NCBI RefSeq assembly: GCF_012927265.1
Contig: NZ_JABBGF010000001.1
Span: 1,052,502 to 1,116,501 of the forward strand
Direction of reading: 5' to 3'
Source: Chryseobacterium cheonjiense
Lineage (GTDB): Bacteria > Bacteroidota > Bacteroidia > Flavobacteriales > Weeksellaceae
Length of the DNA stretch: 64,000 nt
The translations under genes and the position numbers were made by a program. The notes beneath the pieces were generated by a model that made no database searches, had not been told where the DNA came from, and saw only the letters and a program-made list of their open reading frames with translations. This document shows positions 1 to 10,215 of this stretch, one piece after another. Position 1 is the first letter of the stretch, and every line of letters begins with the position of its first letter.

Positions 1-58
1 TATTGCTAATTTTAAATAAAACAGTCATTATCAATTAATGATTGATTAAGCGATTCAT

Positions 59-1269
59 ATGAAAGAAATTAATTCTTTAGTAAATAAAGACTGGAAAATC
101 AGGTATGTCTCCATTTTTATTGGTCAGACTTTTTCCCAAGTAGGATCAGCAGTAACACAATTTATTTTATTATGGTGGATTACCGATACAACGGGCGAGG
201 TTTCATCTTTAGCCATAGCAGGTGTATTGGCTTTTTTGCCACAGGCATTACTAGGCCCTATTGCAGGAGCTATTGCAGACAGATACAACCGGCGAATGCT
301 GATGATTTTTTCTGATCTCTTGAGTATGTTCTGCATCATTATATTAATCTACCTTTTTTATACTCAGCTCATCAGTATTTGGCATATCTATGTTCTTGTC
401 GGTGTGAGGGGGATTTTAGCTACGATCCAGGATCCTGCTTCTGATGCAAGTATTCCGATGCTGGTTCCGGCATCTTTCCTCAGCAATGCAGTTGGTCTCA
501 ACCAGACTTTAGGAGGAGTTATTACGATAATTAGTGCACCTTTGGGAGCGTTAGCTATTAGTCTAATGCCCATCGAATGGGCGCTTAGTATTGATGTGTT
601 TACTGCTTTGTTCGGTATTCTGCCACTTCTTATATTCAAAATACCCCAGCATATCAGTGAAAACAAAAGCATTAAAAATATTGGACGGGAAATTAAAGAA
701 GGCATAGAGTTGGTCTGGAACAACAAGGGACTTCGAAACCTTTACGTTATGTTAGGTGCAATGATTTTGGTGATTATGCCATGCTTCACGTTCGTTCCAT
801 TGCTTGTAAAAAATTACTTCAATGGCAATGCACCGGAGGTCGCCCTGATTGAAGGTTGTTCAGGCGCAGCAATGGTTCTAGGAGGACTTATTGTAACATT
901 TTTCACTCCGAAGCGCAAGATTTTATGGATTATATTTGGCTTTGCTCTGTCTTGTTTTTCGATGGCCGCAACAGCGATAGCCAGTCCCAATCTATTTTGG
1001 CTTGCTGTAACCTTTTGGGCAATCAGCGGCTTGTCATTTATCTTAGGTAATGCACCTCTTACCGCGTTGCTACAGCGTATTATCCCGAATCATATGCGTT
1101 GTCTCTTTTAACTGCAATCCAAGGATTTGCAACTCCAGTGGGATTAGGTATTGCTTTTTTAATCGGTGAATTAATGAGCGTAACCACCATATTTATTGTT
1201 ATGGGAATTGTGGGAGGTGTCATTTGCTTAATAGCTTTAACTTCTCAACAGATAAGAAAATTGGAATAA
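59..1269 (+). pseudogene. MFS transporter, frameshifted near the C-terminus
   Basis: A major facilitator superfamily permease of about 400 residues with the usual run of hydrophobic helices and the loop 2-3 signature (IADRYNRR, near residue 75), as in macrolide or drug efflux MFS proteins. The reading frame starting at ATG 59 stops early at 1111 after NHMRCLF. The missing end (YALSLLTAIQGFATPVG..., ending QQIRKLE at 1269) continues at once in another frame. Family members read NHMQGRALSLL here, so about 7 bases (part of the Q-G-R codons) are lost around 1097. This is not in a homopolymer, so a true deletion is more likely than a read error. Substrate unknown. Confidence 0.8.
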
Positions 1270-1332
1270 GAGAAAACTTTAAATCAATATTTACAAAGTC
1301 TTTGAATTTATTACTATTAAACAGCTAAGTAT

Positions 1333-2490
1333 ATGAAGAACGTTAGTATCATAATTGTGGAGGATAAAAAGCAAAAGGAAGAGTTTTTGAATTTTACTGG
1401 CAGACTCTACAATGATGACAAGAATTACATCCGTCCTATAGACCAAGATATTGAATGTATTTTTGACAATGCTAAGAATAAGTTGTTTGAAGACGGTCAT
1501 TGTCAGAGACTGTTGTTCAAACGAAATGATGAAACTGTTGGCAAAGTTGCAGTTTTCATCAACAGGTCTTACAAACAGGAGCAGCCAACAGGGGGTTTCG
1601 GTTTTTTTGATTGTATCAACGATCAGGAAATTGCGAATTTTATATTTGACTATTGTAAAAACTGGCTTCAGGAAAGAGGGATGGAAGCAATGGACGGTCC
1701 TATCAATTTTGGTGAAAGAGATAAGTTTTGGGGACTTCTTGTAGAAGGGTTCACGGAGCCGCTGTATTCTATGAACTACAATTTTCCCTATTATCAGACA
1801 CTATTTGAAAATTATGGTTTTAGAAGTTATTTTGACCAACTTTGTTATTCCCGTAGGACCGATAGCGAAGTTTCAAGAGTTTTTATGATAATGCATAAGA
1901 AGCACAAGCTCAATCCGGCCATTAAGGCTGTGGCACTGAAAAAGAATAATCTAAAAAAATATGCCAAAGATTTTACAACAGTTTATAACAAAGCATGGAT
2001 TTCTCACGGCGAAGGAAAGCAGTTGAAAGAAGCGGATACAATCAAAATGTTTGAAGAGATGAAGTCTATCATCAACGAACATATTTCCTGGTTTGTATAC
2101 GAGAATGATAAACCGATAGCAGTATGGCTGAACATTCCTGATATCAATCAATGGTTAAAGTATTTTAACGGTAAATTTGGTCTGATAGAGAAATTAAAAT
2201 TTTTATGGTTAAAAAAGTTCCGTAAAAATCGTAAGATGGTGGGAATGGTCTTTGGAGTAGTACCGGAATGGCAGAAAAAGGGAATAGAAGGCTATATGAT
2301 CTGTGAAGGGACCGAACACATGTTAAAATTTACTGATTTTGAAACTATTGAACTCCAGTGGATTGGTGATTTCAACCCTAAAATGATTAAGATTGCAGAA
2401 AGTCTTAATTCAACCATAACAAGGCGATTGACGACATACAGATACCATTTTGATGAAAATAAAATATTTGAAAGGCATCCCATTGTTTAA
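1333..2490 (+). CDS. GNAT-like protein (about 385 aa) of a Bacteroidota family
   Basis: A full-length cytosolic protein with no signal peptide. It resembles the widespread Bacteroidota proteins annotated as N-acetyltransferase or YghO-like: an N-terminal part with GPINFGERDKFWGLLVEGF (around residue 120) and a C-terminal GNAT-like half. The acetyl-CoA loop would fall in GVVPEWQKKGIEGYM (around residue 305). The substrate is unknown. It stands alone after the broken MFS gene, 63 bases downstream, and ends before the terminator at 2597, which serves the opposite strand. Family assignment is from memory of the motif pattern and is only moderately certain. Confidence 0.6.
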   Translation: MKNVSIIIVEDKKQKEEFLNFTGRLYNDDKNYIRPIDQDIECIFDNAKNKLFEDGHCQRLLFKRNDETVGKVAVFINRSYKQEQPTGGFGFFDCINDQEIANFIFDYCKNWLQERGMEAMDGPINFGERDKFWGLLVEGFTEPLYSMNYNFPYYQTLFENYGFRSYFDQLCYSRRTDSEVSRVFMIMHKKHKLNPAIKAVALKKNNLKKYAKDFTTVYNKAWISHGEGKQLKEADTIKMFEEMKSIINEHISWFVYENDKPIAVWLNIPDINQWLKYFNGKFGLIEKLKFLWLKKFRKNRKMVGMVFGVVPEWQKKGIEGYMICEGTEHMLKFTDFETIELQWIGDFNPKMIKIAESLNSTITRRLTTYRYHFDENKIFERHPIV

Positions 2491-2596
2491 CTATTCAACA
2501 AACTGATTAGCAAAATAATGTTTTGTAGGATGATCTTATATCATTTGAAATGAACATCATTTTGCAAAAGATTTGAGACAATAATCTATCCAAAAA

Positions 2597-2622
2597 AGCT
2601 GACTCAGAATACTAAGTCAGCT
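2597..2622 (-). terminator. Rho-independent terminator of the efflux operon
   Basis: Inverted repeat AGCTGACT (2597-2604) / AGTCAGCT (2615-2622) with a 10-base loop. Read on the minus strand it is followed by a run of six T (2591-2596), just after the TolC-type gene. It may also slow plus-strand transcription from the gene ending at 2490. Confidence 0.75.
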
Positions 2623-2632
2623 CATTTTGAAA

Positions 2633-4048
2633 TCAATTTGTGCCTCCACCCAATGCACGGTAAAGATCTATTTCTGCATTTGCTTTCTCGAGGCGAACAT
2701 TGATCTGTTCCAGATCATTCTGCAGTTTATTGTTTTGTGCGGTAATTACTTCTAGGTAATTGGCCATTCCGCTTTTATAAAGCTTTGTAGCATCGCCAAT
2801 AGCTTTATCTAATATCTTAGTTCTTTGATCAAGCAAGGCAAGTCTTTCTGTGCTTCCTTTAGATCTTGCCATCGCATCAGATACTTCGGATACTGCAGTC
2901 ATTACTGTTTGCCGGAAGTTAATCGCTGCTTTCTCCTGTTCTATTTTTGCCGTTTCATACGCTGTTTTCAGCTGGCGTTTCTGAAGTAGTGGCATCGCAA
3001 GATTAGCAGCCAGTGTCTTGGTTAATGATCCCGGCAGATCGAACCAGGTATTAAATTTGAATGAGTTCGCCCCGATCTGCGGTGTCAGGCTAAAGGTAGG
3101 GTACATAGCGGCTTTAGCCAGACCTGTTTTTGAATTCAGGCTTATAACCGCAAACTCAGCGGCCTTTACATCTGGTCTTCTGCTTAATAATTGTGCAGGA
3201 ACTCCGTTTAATAAAGCGTTGTTTTCCGATATTTGTTCCAAGGTTCCGGATCTTTCAATTGCAGTAGGGTAGCTGCCACAAAGGATGCTTAAAGCATTTT
3301 CCTGTACTGAAATATTCTGCAGAGCTAAGGGAACAAGCAATTCTGCTGTTTTCTTTTGAGCCTCAGATTGCTGAACGGCAAGGGAATTGATCAAACCGGA
3401 ATTAAACTGAAGGTTCATCATCTTAAGCATACTGTCGCTTAATTCAATGTTTTCCTTTGCTATTTTTAGCTGTTGATCCAGTGTTAAAAGATTATAATAC
3501 GCCTGTGCAACCTGAACGATAATTCTGCTTTTTATTGCTTGTACATTCTCTTTCTGAGCAAAATAATCGGCAGCAGCGGAATTTTTAAGCATCTTTGTTT
3601 TGCCCCAGATATCAGCTTCCCAAGAGACCTGTACCGTCGCGCTGAAGTCATCGATATATTTATTACCGGTAAATTGCTGATTCAGCGATCCGTTTAAACT
3701 ATTATCAGATGCCCAGCTTCTGGTAACTCCAGCGGTAAGATCCACGGTTGGTAATAGGGAGTTTTTAGCTTGCCTGTAGGCAAGGTCGAGCTGTTTAATA
3801 TTTTTGAGGGCTACCTGCACATCATTATTTTTCTCTAATGCTGTTTCGATGAGTGTTGCAAGTCTCGGATCTTTAAAGAAAGTTTTCCAGGGAAGTACAA
3901 TGGAATCACCGGTAACTGCAGGGGCATCCTTGTACGTTTGAGGAAGATCAATATCTCCTCTTTTATATGGTGCTCCTACAGCGCAGGACATCAATAGTGA
4001 TGCCGTTGCGACTGTAAAAAAGTATTGTTTCAAATTAATTGTTTTCAT
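2633..4048 (-). CDS. Outer-membrane efflux channel lipoprotein, TolC/OprM (NodT) family
   Basis: Third gene of the RND efflux operon: the outer-membrane exit duct. The ATG at 4048 is preferred because it gives MKTINLKQYFF followed by a hydrophobic stretch and lipobox LMSC, the normal start of NodT-type lipoproteins; an upstream ATG (4099) would add 17 residues inside the permease gene. The start overlaps the permease stop by 14 bases, which implies translational coupling. Visible family signatures are the PYKRGD start, the two-fold OEP repeat with long helices (QAYYNLLTLDQQLKIAKENI; GLAKAAMYPTFSLTPQIG) and the C-terminal YLEVITAQNNKLQNDLEQIN. Length 471 aa is normal. Confidence 0.93.
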   Translation of the reverse strand: MKTINLKQYFFTVATASLLMSCAVGAPYKRGDIDLPQTYKDAPAVTGDSIVLPWKTFFKDPRLATLIETALEKNNDVQVALKNIKQLDLAYRQAKNSLLPTVDLTAGVTRSWASDNSLNGSLNQQFTGNKYIDDFSATVQVSWEADIWGKTKMLKNSAAADYFAQKENVQAIKSRIIVQVAQAYYNLLTLDQQLKIAKENIELSDSMLKMMNLQFNSGLINSLAVQQSEAQKKTAELLVPLALQNISVQENALSILCGSYPTAIERSGTLEQISENNALLNGVPAQLLSRRPDVKAAEFAVISLNSKTGLAKAAMYPTFSLTPQIGANSFKFNTWFDLPGSLTKTLAANLAMPLLQKRQLKTAYETAKIEQEKAAINFRQTVMTAVSEVSDAMARSKGSTERLALLDQRTKILDKAIGDATKLYKSGMANYLEVITAQNNKLQNDLEQINVRLEKANAEIDLYRALGGGTN

Positions 4049-7000
4049 TGATCTGTACATTTTCATTAGTAGAATATTTCTTAGAGGATATCTTTTCATC
4101 CAGAAACTGGAAGAACATATATAATACAGGGATCATAAAGACACCCAATACTACACCTGTTAACATCCCCATCGCTGCACTGGTACTGATCGATCTGTTA
4201 CCTGCAGCCATACCTCCGGCGGAAAGCATTAACGGGATCATTCCCACGATAAATGCTAAGGAGGTCATAATGATGGGTCTTAATCTCGACTTGGCTCCCT
4301 CAACCGCGGATTCAAGAATTGAAAGGCCGCTTTTCCTTTTCTGAAGCGCAAATTCTACAATCAGGATGGCGTTTTTCGCCAGAAGTCCGATCAACATGAC
4401 CAGTCCTACCTGAACATAGATATTGTTATCGTAGCCAATTGCTGTAATACCTAAAAAAGCACCTAAAATACCGGTAGGAATAGAAAGCATTACGGCAAGC
4501 GGAAGTACATAACTTTCATACTGCGCCGAAAGGAGAAGGTAAACGAAAAGCAAACACAATCCAAAAATAGCTACGGTCTGATTTCCTGATGATTTTTCTT
4601 CTAAACTAAGCCCTGTCCATTCATAGCTGTAATCGGATGGAAGATTGTTTAATGCACTTTCAACTTTTTCAATTAGCTCACCATTACTTACGCCTGGCTG
4701 CGGTGTTATGTTGATATTCAGTGAGCTGAACAGGTTATATCGATTTACCGACTCAGGACCGTACACTTTTTTAAGCGTAACCAATGTGCTGACAGGAACC
4801 ATTTGCCCATTCGTACTTTTAACGAAAATATCATTAAAGGCATTCTCATCCATTCTGAAGACTCCGTCGGCTTTGATATTAACTCTGTAAAACTTACCGA
4901 ATCTTGAAAAATTCTGCGACTGGTCCCCGGAAAAGTAAGTTTGAATTGTTCCTAAGACATTGGATACTTTTACACCTAACTGGTCGGCCTTATCTTCATT
5001 AACTTCCAGTTCCAGCTGCGGATAATCTGCTCTGAACATTGTATAGGCATACGCCACGCCAGGAACCTGCATCAATTGCCCGATTACTTCATCTGCTTTT
5101 GCTTTCAGGAATTTCGGATCTCTTGCCATACGGTCCTGAAGAACAATTTCTGCATCATTTGTCATACCATAGCCTTCCACCGGAGGCATTCTAAAAGTCA
5201 ATACTGTCCCTTCTTTAATAACGGATAATTCCTGATTGACCATATTCATTATTTCGTCAATATCCTGGATATCTCCACGTGATTTTTTATCTTTAAGCTT
5301 GACAAATCCCATAGCATACGTTGATCCTGAACTGTTGCTCAACATATTAAAACCTGTGATGGAGGTGTTCTCCTTTACAGCCGGAAGCTTCTTCAGGATA
5401 GCGTTAATTTTTTCTGATGTTTTTGTTGTTTCCGTAAGACCTGTACCGGGGGGCATTGTCAAGCTGTACATAAACAGGCTGTCATCTTCCATAGGTACGA
5501 AACTCTTTGGTGTGCTGGTCATCATCCACGCCGAAGCGCCAATAATTAATACGATCAGTCCGCCGGAAAGCCATTTTTTCGAAATGAGGAATCTTACCCC
5601 TTTTACATATCTTCCGGTCATATTATTAAATCCTGCATTGAACGCTGTGGCAAATCTTTTTCCGAATCCCTGTTTTTTACCGTGTGCATCATCCGCGTGA
5701 TTATTCTTTAAAAATACGGCACACAGAGCAGGCGTCAAAGTCAGTGCATTAACCGCTGAAATCAAAATTGCAATGGCTAATGTATATGCAAACTGCTTAT
5801 AGAATAAACCGGCTGATCCGGACATAAATCCTATCGGGATAAATACTGCCGACATCACCAGCGTAATGGAAATAACCGCTCCCGTTATTTCACCCATTGC
5901 TTTATGAGTAGCTTCTTTACCGGTAAGGTTAGTGCCTTCCATATTACTGTGAACAGCTTCGACCACAACGATGGCATCATCCACCACAATACCAATGGCA
6001 AGTACCAAAGCAAATAGGGTCAGTACATTAATGGTGAATCCGAGAACGAGAAGAAAAAAGAATGTTCCGATGATCGCTACGGGCACTGCGATTGCAGGGA
6101 TGATGGTTGACCTGAAATCCTGTAGGAAAATGAAAACAACAATAAATACAAGAATAAATGCCTCTATCAAAGTTGATTTAACCTGGCCGGTCGCCTCATC
6201 CAGCTTCTCTTTGGTACTGATTACTTTTGTGTATTTGATTCCGGGTGGGAAAGATTTGGAGAGTTCTTCAATCGACTTGTTTACTCCGATTTCAATGTCA
6301 TTAGCATTGGATCCGGTGGTCTGCATAATCCCGATGGTCACTGCATTTTTACCGTTGGATAAGTTATTACCACTATACGTTATGGATCCAAATTCCACAC
6401 GGGCAATATCTTTGAGCCTGATAATGTTTGCCCCATCGTTCTTAACGATAATTCTTTCGTATTCTTCAGGCGTATTTTTCTTTCCTTTGTATTTGATGAT
6501 ATACTCCAGCGCAGCGTCTGATTCTTCTCCAAGTTTTCCTGGAGCAGATTCCAAGCTGTGGTCGGCAATGGCGTTTGAAACATCGTTCGGATCTATTCCG
6601 TATGAAGACATTTTCTGAGGGTTAAGCCAGATTCTCATTGAGTAATCTTTAGCGCCATACACCTGCGCCTGCCCAACACCTTTAACTCTTTTAATGGAAG
6701 GGATTAGGTTAATATTAGCATAATTCTGCAGGAACTTTTCATCGTACTTGCTGTTATCATCCGTGTAAAGATTGAAAAGCATAACCATACTGTTTTGCTG
6801 CTTGGAGGTAGTAAGACCCATACGGATTACTTCCTGCGGTAGAATAGGGGTTGCCTGCTGAACCCTGTTCTGAACATTAACGGCAGCCTGATCTGGATTC
6901 ACACCCTGTTTAAAGATCACGGAAATCGAAAACGTCCCATCATTGCTGGCATTGGATTTAATATATTCCATATCTTCCACACCATTGATCTGCTCTTCAA

Positions 7001-7193
7001 GAGGTGTTACCACCGATCGGATTACCGTCTCGCTGTTACCTCCGGGATAGGACCCGGAAACCATAATGGTGGGTGGGGAAATATCCGGAAAACGGGTGAC
7101 GGCCAACTGGTTGAGACCAATGACACCCAATATAACGATGATAAGAGAAATCACCGTTGCCAAAACCGGACGGTCTATTATTTTTTGCAACAT
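4035..7193 (-). CDS. RND multidrug efflux permease, HAE1 (AcrB-like) family
   Basis: Inner-membrane proton antiporter of a tripartite efflux pump, 1052 aa, typical of AcrB/MexB-type proteins. Seen in order: the N-terminal helix MLQKIIDRPVLATVISLIIV, two large periplasmic loops, the TM4 proton-relay segment GIVVDDAIVVVEAV (two adjacent Asp, around residue 405), and the C-terminal helix bundle (GLLAKNAILIVEFA). The preceding adaptor gene ends 18 bases upstream; the following TolC gene overlaps it. Substrate range cannot be read from sequence; HAE1 pumps usually export drugs, dyes or detergents. Confidence 0.96.
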   Translation of the reverse strand: MLQKIIDRPVLATVISLIIVILGVIGLNQLAVTRFPDISPPTIMVSGSYPGGNSETVIRSVVTPLEEQINGVEDMEYIKSNASNDGTFSISVIFKQGVNPDQAAVNVQNRVQQATPILPQEVIRMGLTTSKQQNSMVMLFNLYTDDNSKYDEKFLQNYANINLIPSIKRVKGVGQAQVYGAKDYSMRIWLNPQKMSSYGIDPNDVSNAIADHSLESAPGKLGEESDAALEYIIKYKGKKNTPEEYERIIVKNDGANIIRLKDIARVEFGSITYSGNNLSNGKNAVTIGIMQTTGSNANDIEIGVNKSIEELSKSFPPGIKYTKVISTKEKLDEATGQVKSTLIEAFILVFIVVFIFLQDFRSTIIPAIAVPVAIIGTFFFLLVLGFTINVLTLFALVLAIGIVVDDAIVVVEAVHSNMEGTNLTGKEATHKAMGEITGAVISITLVMSAVFIPIGFMSGSAGLFYKQFAYTLAIAILISAVNALTLTPALCAVFLKNNHADDAHGKKQGFGKRFATAFNAGFNNMTGRYVKGVRFLISKKWLSGGLIVLIIGASAWMMTSTPKSFVPMEDDSLFMYSLTMPPGTGLTETTKTSEKINAILKKLPAVKENTSITGFNMLSNSSGSTYAMGFVKLKDKKSRGDIQDIDEIMNMVNQELSVIKEGTVLTFRMPPVEGYGMTNDAEIVLQDRMARDPKFLKAKADEVIGQLMQVPGVAYAYTMFRADYPQLELEVNEDKADQLGVKVSNVLGTIQTYFSGDQSQNFSRFGKFYRVNIKADGVFRMDENAFNDIFVKSTNGQMVPVSTLVTLKKVYGPESVNRYNLFSSLNINITPQPGVSNGELIEKVESALNNLPSDYSYEWTGLSLEEKSSGNQTVAIFGLCLLFVYLLLSAQYESYVLPLAVMLSIPTGILGAFLGITAIGYDNNIYVQVGLVMLIGLLAKNAILIVEFALQKRKSGLSILESAVEGAKSRLRPIIMTSLAFIVGMIPLMLSAGGMAAGNRSISTSAAMGMLTGVVLGVFMIPVLYMFFQFLDEKISSKKYSTNENVQINENN

Positions 7194-7211
7194 TTCTTTA
7201 CTATTTTAAGA

Positions 7212-8336
7212 TTATTTTTGAGGTACTACTTTTGCAACAACCTGTACTCCGTCGGTTAACATATCTATGCTGTTAATAGCCACTTTGTCCCCTGCCTGCA
7301 CACCGGATTTCACAAAGTAATCATTGGCTGTACCGCCTTCTATTTCTATAGGTATCATTTGTACTTTGCCTTTTCCGACCAATTTATACACAAAGAATTT
7401 ATCCTGAATATCTTTAACTGCATTTTTGGGTACTCTAACGATTGAGCTTGCATTTTTACGGATAATAACCCGTGCTGTACCACCTGATCTTAACAGCCTA
7501 TTGGGGTTCTGAAATACAGCTTTCATCTGTATGCTTCCTGTATTTTTATCAAAATTGCCGCTGGCAGTTTCCAACTGGCCTTTAAGGTCGTAAGTACTTC
7601 CATCTGCCAGAAGGAGATTCACATCATTGTTAGACAACTGCGCTGATGATTTCGCCAGACTTATGTAGTCCGCTTCATTCATTGAGAAATATACATTTAC
7701 GGTATTAATGTTAGACAATGTCGTCAGCGGTGAGGCATCAGAAGGAGAAACCAAAGTACCGATTCGGTTGGGAATTCTTCCGATATATCCGCTTACCGGA
7801 GCTTTGATAAAGGTAAAGCCAGCATTAATACTGGAGGATCCGAGTGCCGATTTAGCTTGGGCTACCTGGGCGGAAGCTGCTTCGTAATTAGCCTGAGCTG
7901 TTTTTAACTGCATATCGGAAACAACTTTTCCCTCCACCAAAGGTTTTAGCTTTTCAACTTCCAGTCTGGCTGCAGCTTGATTGGCCAAAGCAGATTTTAG
8001 CCCTGCTCTGCTTGTATTTACCTGTTCATTATAGACCGATGAGTTAATTTTAAATAAAGTCTGACCTTTATTTACATATTGCCCTTCTTTAACCAGAACA
8101 GCTTCCAGATAACCTGTTGCCTGGGCTTTCAGCTCGACGTTGTCCTGACCTTCGATGGATCCCGGGTAACCAGTGCTGATTTCGGCGTCGCTTATTCTTA
8201 ACTGTATAAAGTCTGTTGGCACTGCTGACATCTGATAGGCGGCAGTTGCCTCTTGCTGCTTGTCATTTGAATTGCAGGAATACATTACCATAGCTATACT
8301 CAGTGATGCAGCGATTAATCCGGTTCTGAAATACAT
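7212..8336 (-). CDS. RND efflux periplasmic adaptor (membrane fusion) lipoprotein
   Basis: First gene of the efflux operon. Signal peptide with lipobox MYSC (around residue 20), then the lipoyl half VELKAQATGYLEAVLVKEGQYVNKGQTLF, an alpha-helical hairpin (ARLEVEKLKPLVEGKVVSDMQ), the second lipoyl half (TFIKAPVSGYIGRIPNRIGTLV) and beta-barrel and membrane-proximal domains. It links the permease to the outer channel. 374 aa is normal. A 293-base divergent intergenic region separates it from the beta-barrel gene at 8630 and carries paired TGAAACG repeats that may bind the nearby LytTR regulator. Confidence 0.95.
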   Translation of the reverse strand: MYFRTGLIAASLSIAMVMYSCNSNDKQQEATAAYQMSAVPTDFIQLRISDAEISTGYPGSIEGQDNVELKAQATGYLEAVLVKEGQYVNKGQTLFKINSSVYNEQVNTSRAGLKSALANQAAARLEVEKLKPLVEGKVVSDMQLKTAQANYEAASAQVAQAKSALGSSSINAGFTFIKAPVSGYIGRIPNRIGTLVSPSDASPLTTLSNINTVNVYFSMNEADYISLAKSSAQLSNNDVNLLLADGSTYDLKGQLETASGNFDKNTGSIQMKAVFQNPNRLLRSGGTARVIIRKNASSIVRVPKNAVKDIQDKFFVYKLVGKGKVQMIPIEIEGGTANDYFVKSGVQAGDKVAINSIDMLTDGVQVVAKVVPQK

Positions 8337-8399
8337 AATACTTTTTTATTTGACTGCAAAGTAAGCCGATAAACCGGGTATGTTTTTTAGTAAATCATG

Positions 8400-8427
8400 T
8401 GAAACGTAATTAATTGCACTTGAAACG
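8400..8427. promoter_or_regulatory. Putative LytTR-type operator: TGAAACG direct repeat, 21-bp period
   Basis: TGAAACG occurs at 8400-8406 and again at 8421-8427, exactly 21 bases apart; an inverted third copy (CGTTTCA) lies at 8538-8544. LytTR-domain regulators are known to bind direct repeats with a core like ACGTT spaced about two helical turns; on the minus strand one copy reads TACGTTTCA. A closely similar block stands upstream of the sensor/regulator operon (11385-11412), so both units may share control. Binding is inferred. Confidence 0.45.
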
Positions 8428-8629
8428 GGAGATATTCAAAATGAAGTGTTCACTGCATTTATTTATGGTTTCCAATGTCATTTTTGGGGCTTTTTCACTT
8501 GACAATTTCAAAATAACGCTTGACCTGTCATTTCTTCCGTTTCACCTTAAAATCAAAAACACGCTGCTATATCTATTGTAATTTCGCATTATAAATAATC
8601 AAATAAATAATAACATTAAATTAATCGTA

Positions 8630-9223
8630 ATGAAAAAAGTTTTAGTAGCAACAGCCATGGTATTGGGATTCTTTAGCCTAAATGCTCAGCAGACCAAAGA
8701 AAAAAACAGTGAAAACATCCAATTAATTCCAAAGGCTGGGATCGCTGTTTATAAACAGTCTATCGAGGGAGTAAATGGTGAAAAGTCAAAAGTGGGCTTT
8801 CAGGCAGGCCTGGGTGTGAATATTCCCACAGGAGCAGCAAATTTTTCCATTCAGCCGGAGCTGAACTTTATAAGTAAAGGTACAAAAATCAAAAACGCAT
8901 TGGTCAACCAGAATTTTAATTTCAATTACATAGAAGTTCCGGTTTTAGCGAAGTACAGCTTCGGACCCGTCTATGTAAACGCAGGACCATCAGTGGGCTT
9001 TTTAATGGGGAAGAATAATGCTGTAAAAGCGGTCTATGGGAAAACAAAAACTATCGATTTTGGGCTGCAGATGGGAGCGGGAGTTGCCATTCCAGCAGGA
9101 CCGGGTAAGCTTATTGTTGACGGAAGATATAATTTAGGTTTGAGTAATATTTCTGACGCTAAAGGAGCGGCAATCAAAAACAGAGGTTTTGCAGTATCGC
9201 TTGGATATGCGATTTCCTTATAA
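8630..9223 (+). CDS. Outer-membrane beta-barrel protein (PorT/OmpW-like, 197 aa)
   Basis: Cleavable signal peptide (MKKVLVATAMVLGFFSLNAQ) followed by amphipathic strands typical of the Bacteroidota outer-membrane beta-barrel family with a PorT-like domain: KAGIAVYKQ, VGFQAGLGVNIP, FSIQPELNFISKG, YIEVPVLAKYSFGPVYVNAGPSVGFL, and a final strand GFAVSLGYAISL. It probably sits in the outer membrane; no enzymatic role is visible. Transcribed divergently from the efflux operon. A TAATTTCG sequence at 8579-8586 may be its -7 box, and a good terminator follows at 9246. Confidence 0.85.
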   Translation: MKKVLVATAMVLGFFSLNAQQTKEKNSENIQLIPKAGIAVYKQSIEGVNGEKSKVGFQAGLGVNIPTGAANFSIQPELNFISKGTKIKNALVNQNFNFNYIEVPVLAKYSFGPVYVNAGPSVGFLMGKNNAVKAVYGKTKTIDFGLQMGAGVAIPAGPGKLIVDGRYNLGLSNISDAKGAAIKNRGFAVSLGYAISL

Positions 9224-9245
9224 TAGTTGTTTTCAATGTTGGTCG

Positions 9246-9278
9246 GAGCCCTTCGGTTTTAACTGCAGGGCTCTTTTA
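9246..9278 (+). terminator. Terminator after the beta-barrel gene
   Basis: Stem GAGCCCT (9246-9252) / AGGGCTC (9267-9273) with a 14-base loop, followed by TTTT. It lies 23 bases after the stop of the beta-barrel gene. Confidence 0.8.
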
Positions 9279-9403
9279 TGAAATAATTTGTAAGTTTTGA
9301 AACAATTTTTATAAAAAAATTTCAATCTGAATACGCCCATACGACTAATATAAAATTACAGCGCTAACAAATAGCATACACACTAAAAGATTTTAAATTG
9401 AAA

Positions 9404-9429
9404 AGCCTGCTCAAAAGTTGATGCAGGCT
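9404..9429 (-). terminator. Terminator of the LytTR operon
   Basis: Stem AGCCTGC (9404-9410) / GCAGGCT (9423-9429); on the minus strand it is followed by TTTTC. It lies about 25 bases downstream of the response-regulator stop. Confidence 0.75.
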
Positions 9430-9453
9430 ATGTTAATTAAATATAGAAGTATC

Positions 9454-10215
9454 TTAAAAATCCATCCAGGCCTTAAAAGACGATGCTTTTTCCCGGCTGA
9501 TGATCAATTCTGCTTCAGGCTGGTTAATGAGTTCAATCTTTAATTTACCGTTGAAGTCATTAAACACATTTTTTACAGAATTAATATTAATAATATACTG
9601 TCTGTTGGCTCTGAAGAATGATTTTGGATCCAGCTGTTTCTCCAGTTCTTCAAGGGTTTGCGGAATTACTTCCGAAGATTTTATCAGTTGGGCTTTGGTA
9701 ATTCCCAGGTCAGTAAAAAAATATAAGATATCTTCGGTTAAGATTGTTTTGTAGCCATCTTTATGAGAAATCAAAAATCTTTTTCTAAACTCCTTTGGCT
9801 GAATATAGTTTAACAAACCTTCTAAAGCAGTTCCTACAAAGGGAATGCTTTCCATAAAGCCTTCATATTTCTGCAATGCTGCTTCTAATTCTTCCTCTTC
9901 AACAGGTTTTAGAAGGTAATCCACACTATTATATTTAAAAGCCTTTACGGCATACTCGTCATAAGCAGTTGTAAATATGACGGGACACCTCACGTCTACC
10001 TTAGTGAAGATCTCAAAGCTTAGACCGTCGGAAAGCCTGACGTCCATCATAATAAGGTCAGGCATGGGATTATTTTCAAGCCATTCTACAGATGAAGCAA
10101 TGGAATCCTCTACTGATTGTATTTCAGCATGAGGCCTTAATTTTAGGATCAGCCGCTTTAAGCGGTCCGCATTTGGTTTCTCGTCTTCAACGATCAATAT
10201 TTTTCTAAACTTCAT
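9454..10215 (-). CDS. LytR/AlgR-type response regulator (REC + LytTR)
   Basis: Receiver domain (MKFRKILIVEDEKPNADRL; phospho-acceptor Asp in LIMMDVRLSDG near residue 59; the conserved Thr and Lys in FTTAYDEYAVKAF and LLKPV) followed by a LytTR DNA-binding domain (RFLISHKDGYKTIL to the end; FFRANRQYIININSV). The ATG at 10215 is preferred over one six codons upstream because it starts the receiver directly and gives a short overlap (11 bases) with the sensor gene stop, typical of coupled LytS/LytR pairs. It probably answers to the kinase encoded next to it and may control the efflux operon through TGAAACG repeats. Confidence 0.92.
   Translation of the reverse strand: MKFRKILIVEDEKPNADRLKRLILKLRPHAEIQSVEDSIASSVEWLENNPMPDLIMMDVRLSDGLSFEIFTKVDVRCPVIFTTAYDEYAVKAFKYNSVDYLLKPVEEEELEAALQKYEGFMESIPFVGTALEGLLNYIQPKEFRKRFLISHKDGYKTILTEDILYFFTDLGITKAQLIKSSEVIPQTLEELEKQLDPKSFFRANRQYIININSVKNVFNDFNGKLKIELINQPEAELIISREKASSFKAWMDF

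Noticed and set aside
5971..6618. 215-codon plus-strand frame inside the RND permease
   Set aside because: Antisense to a strongly conserved permease gene; Ser/Ile-rich composition typical of a shadow frame.
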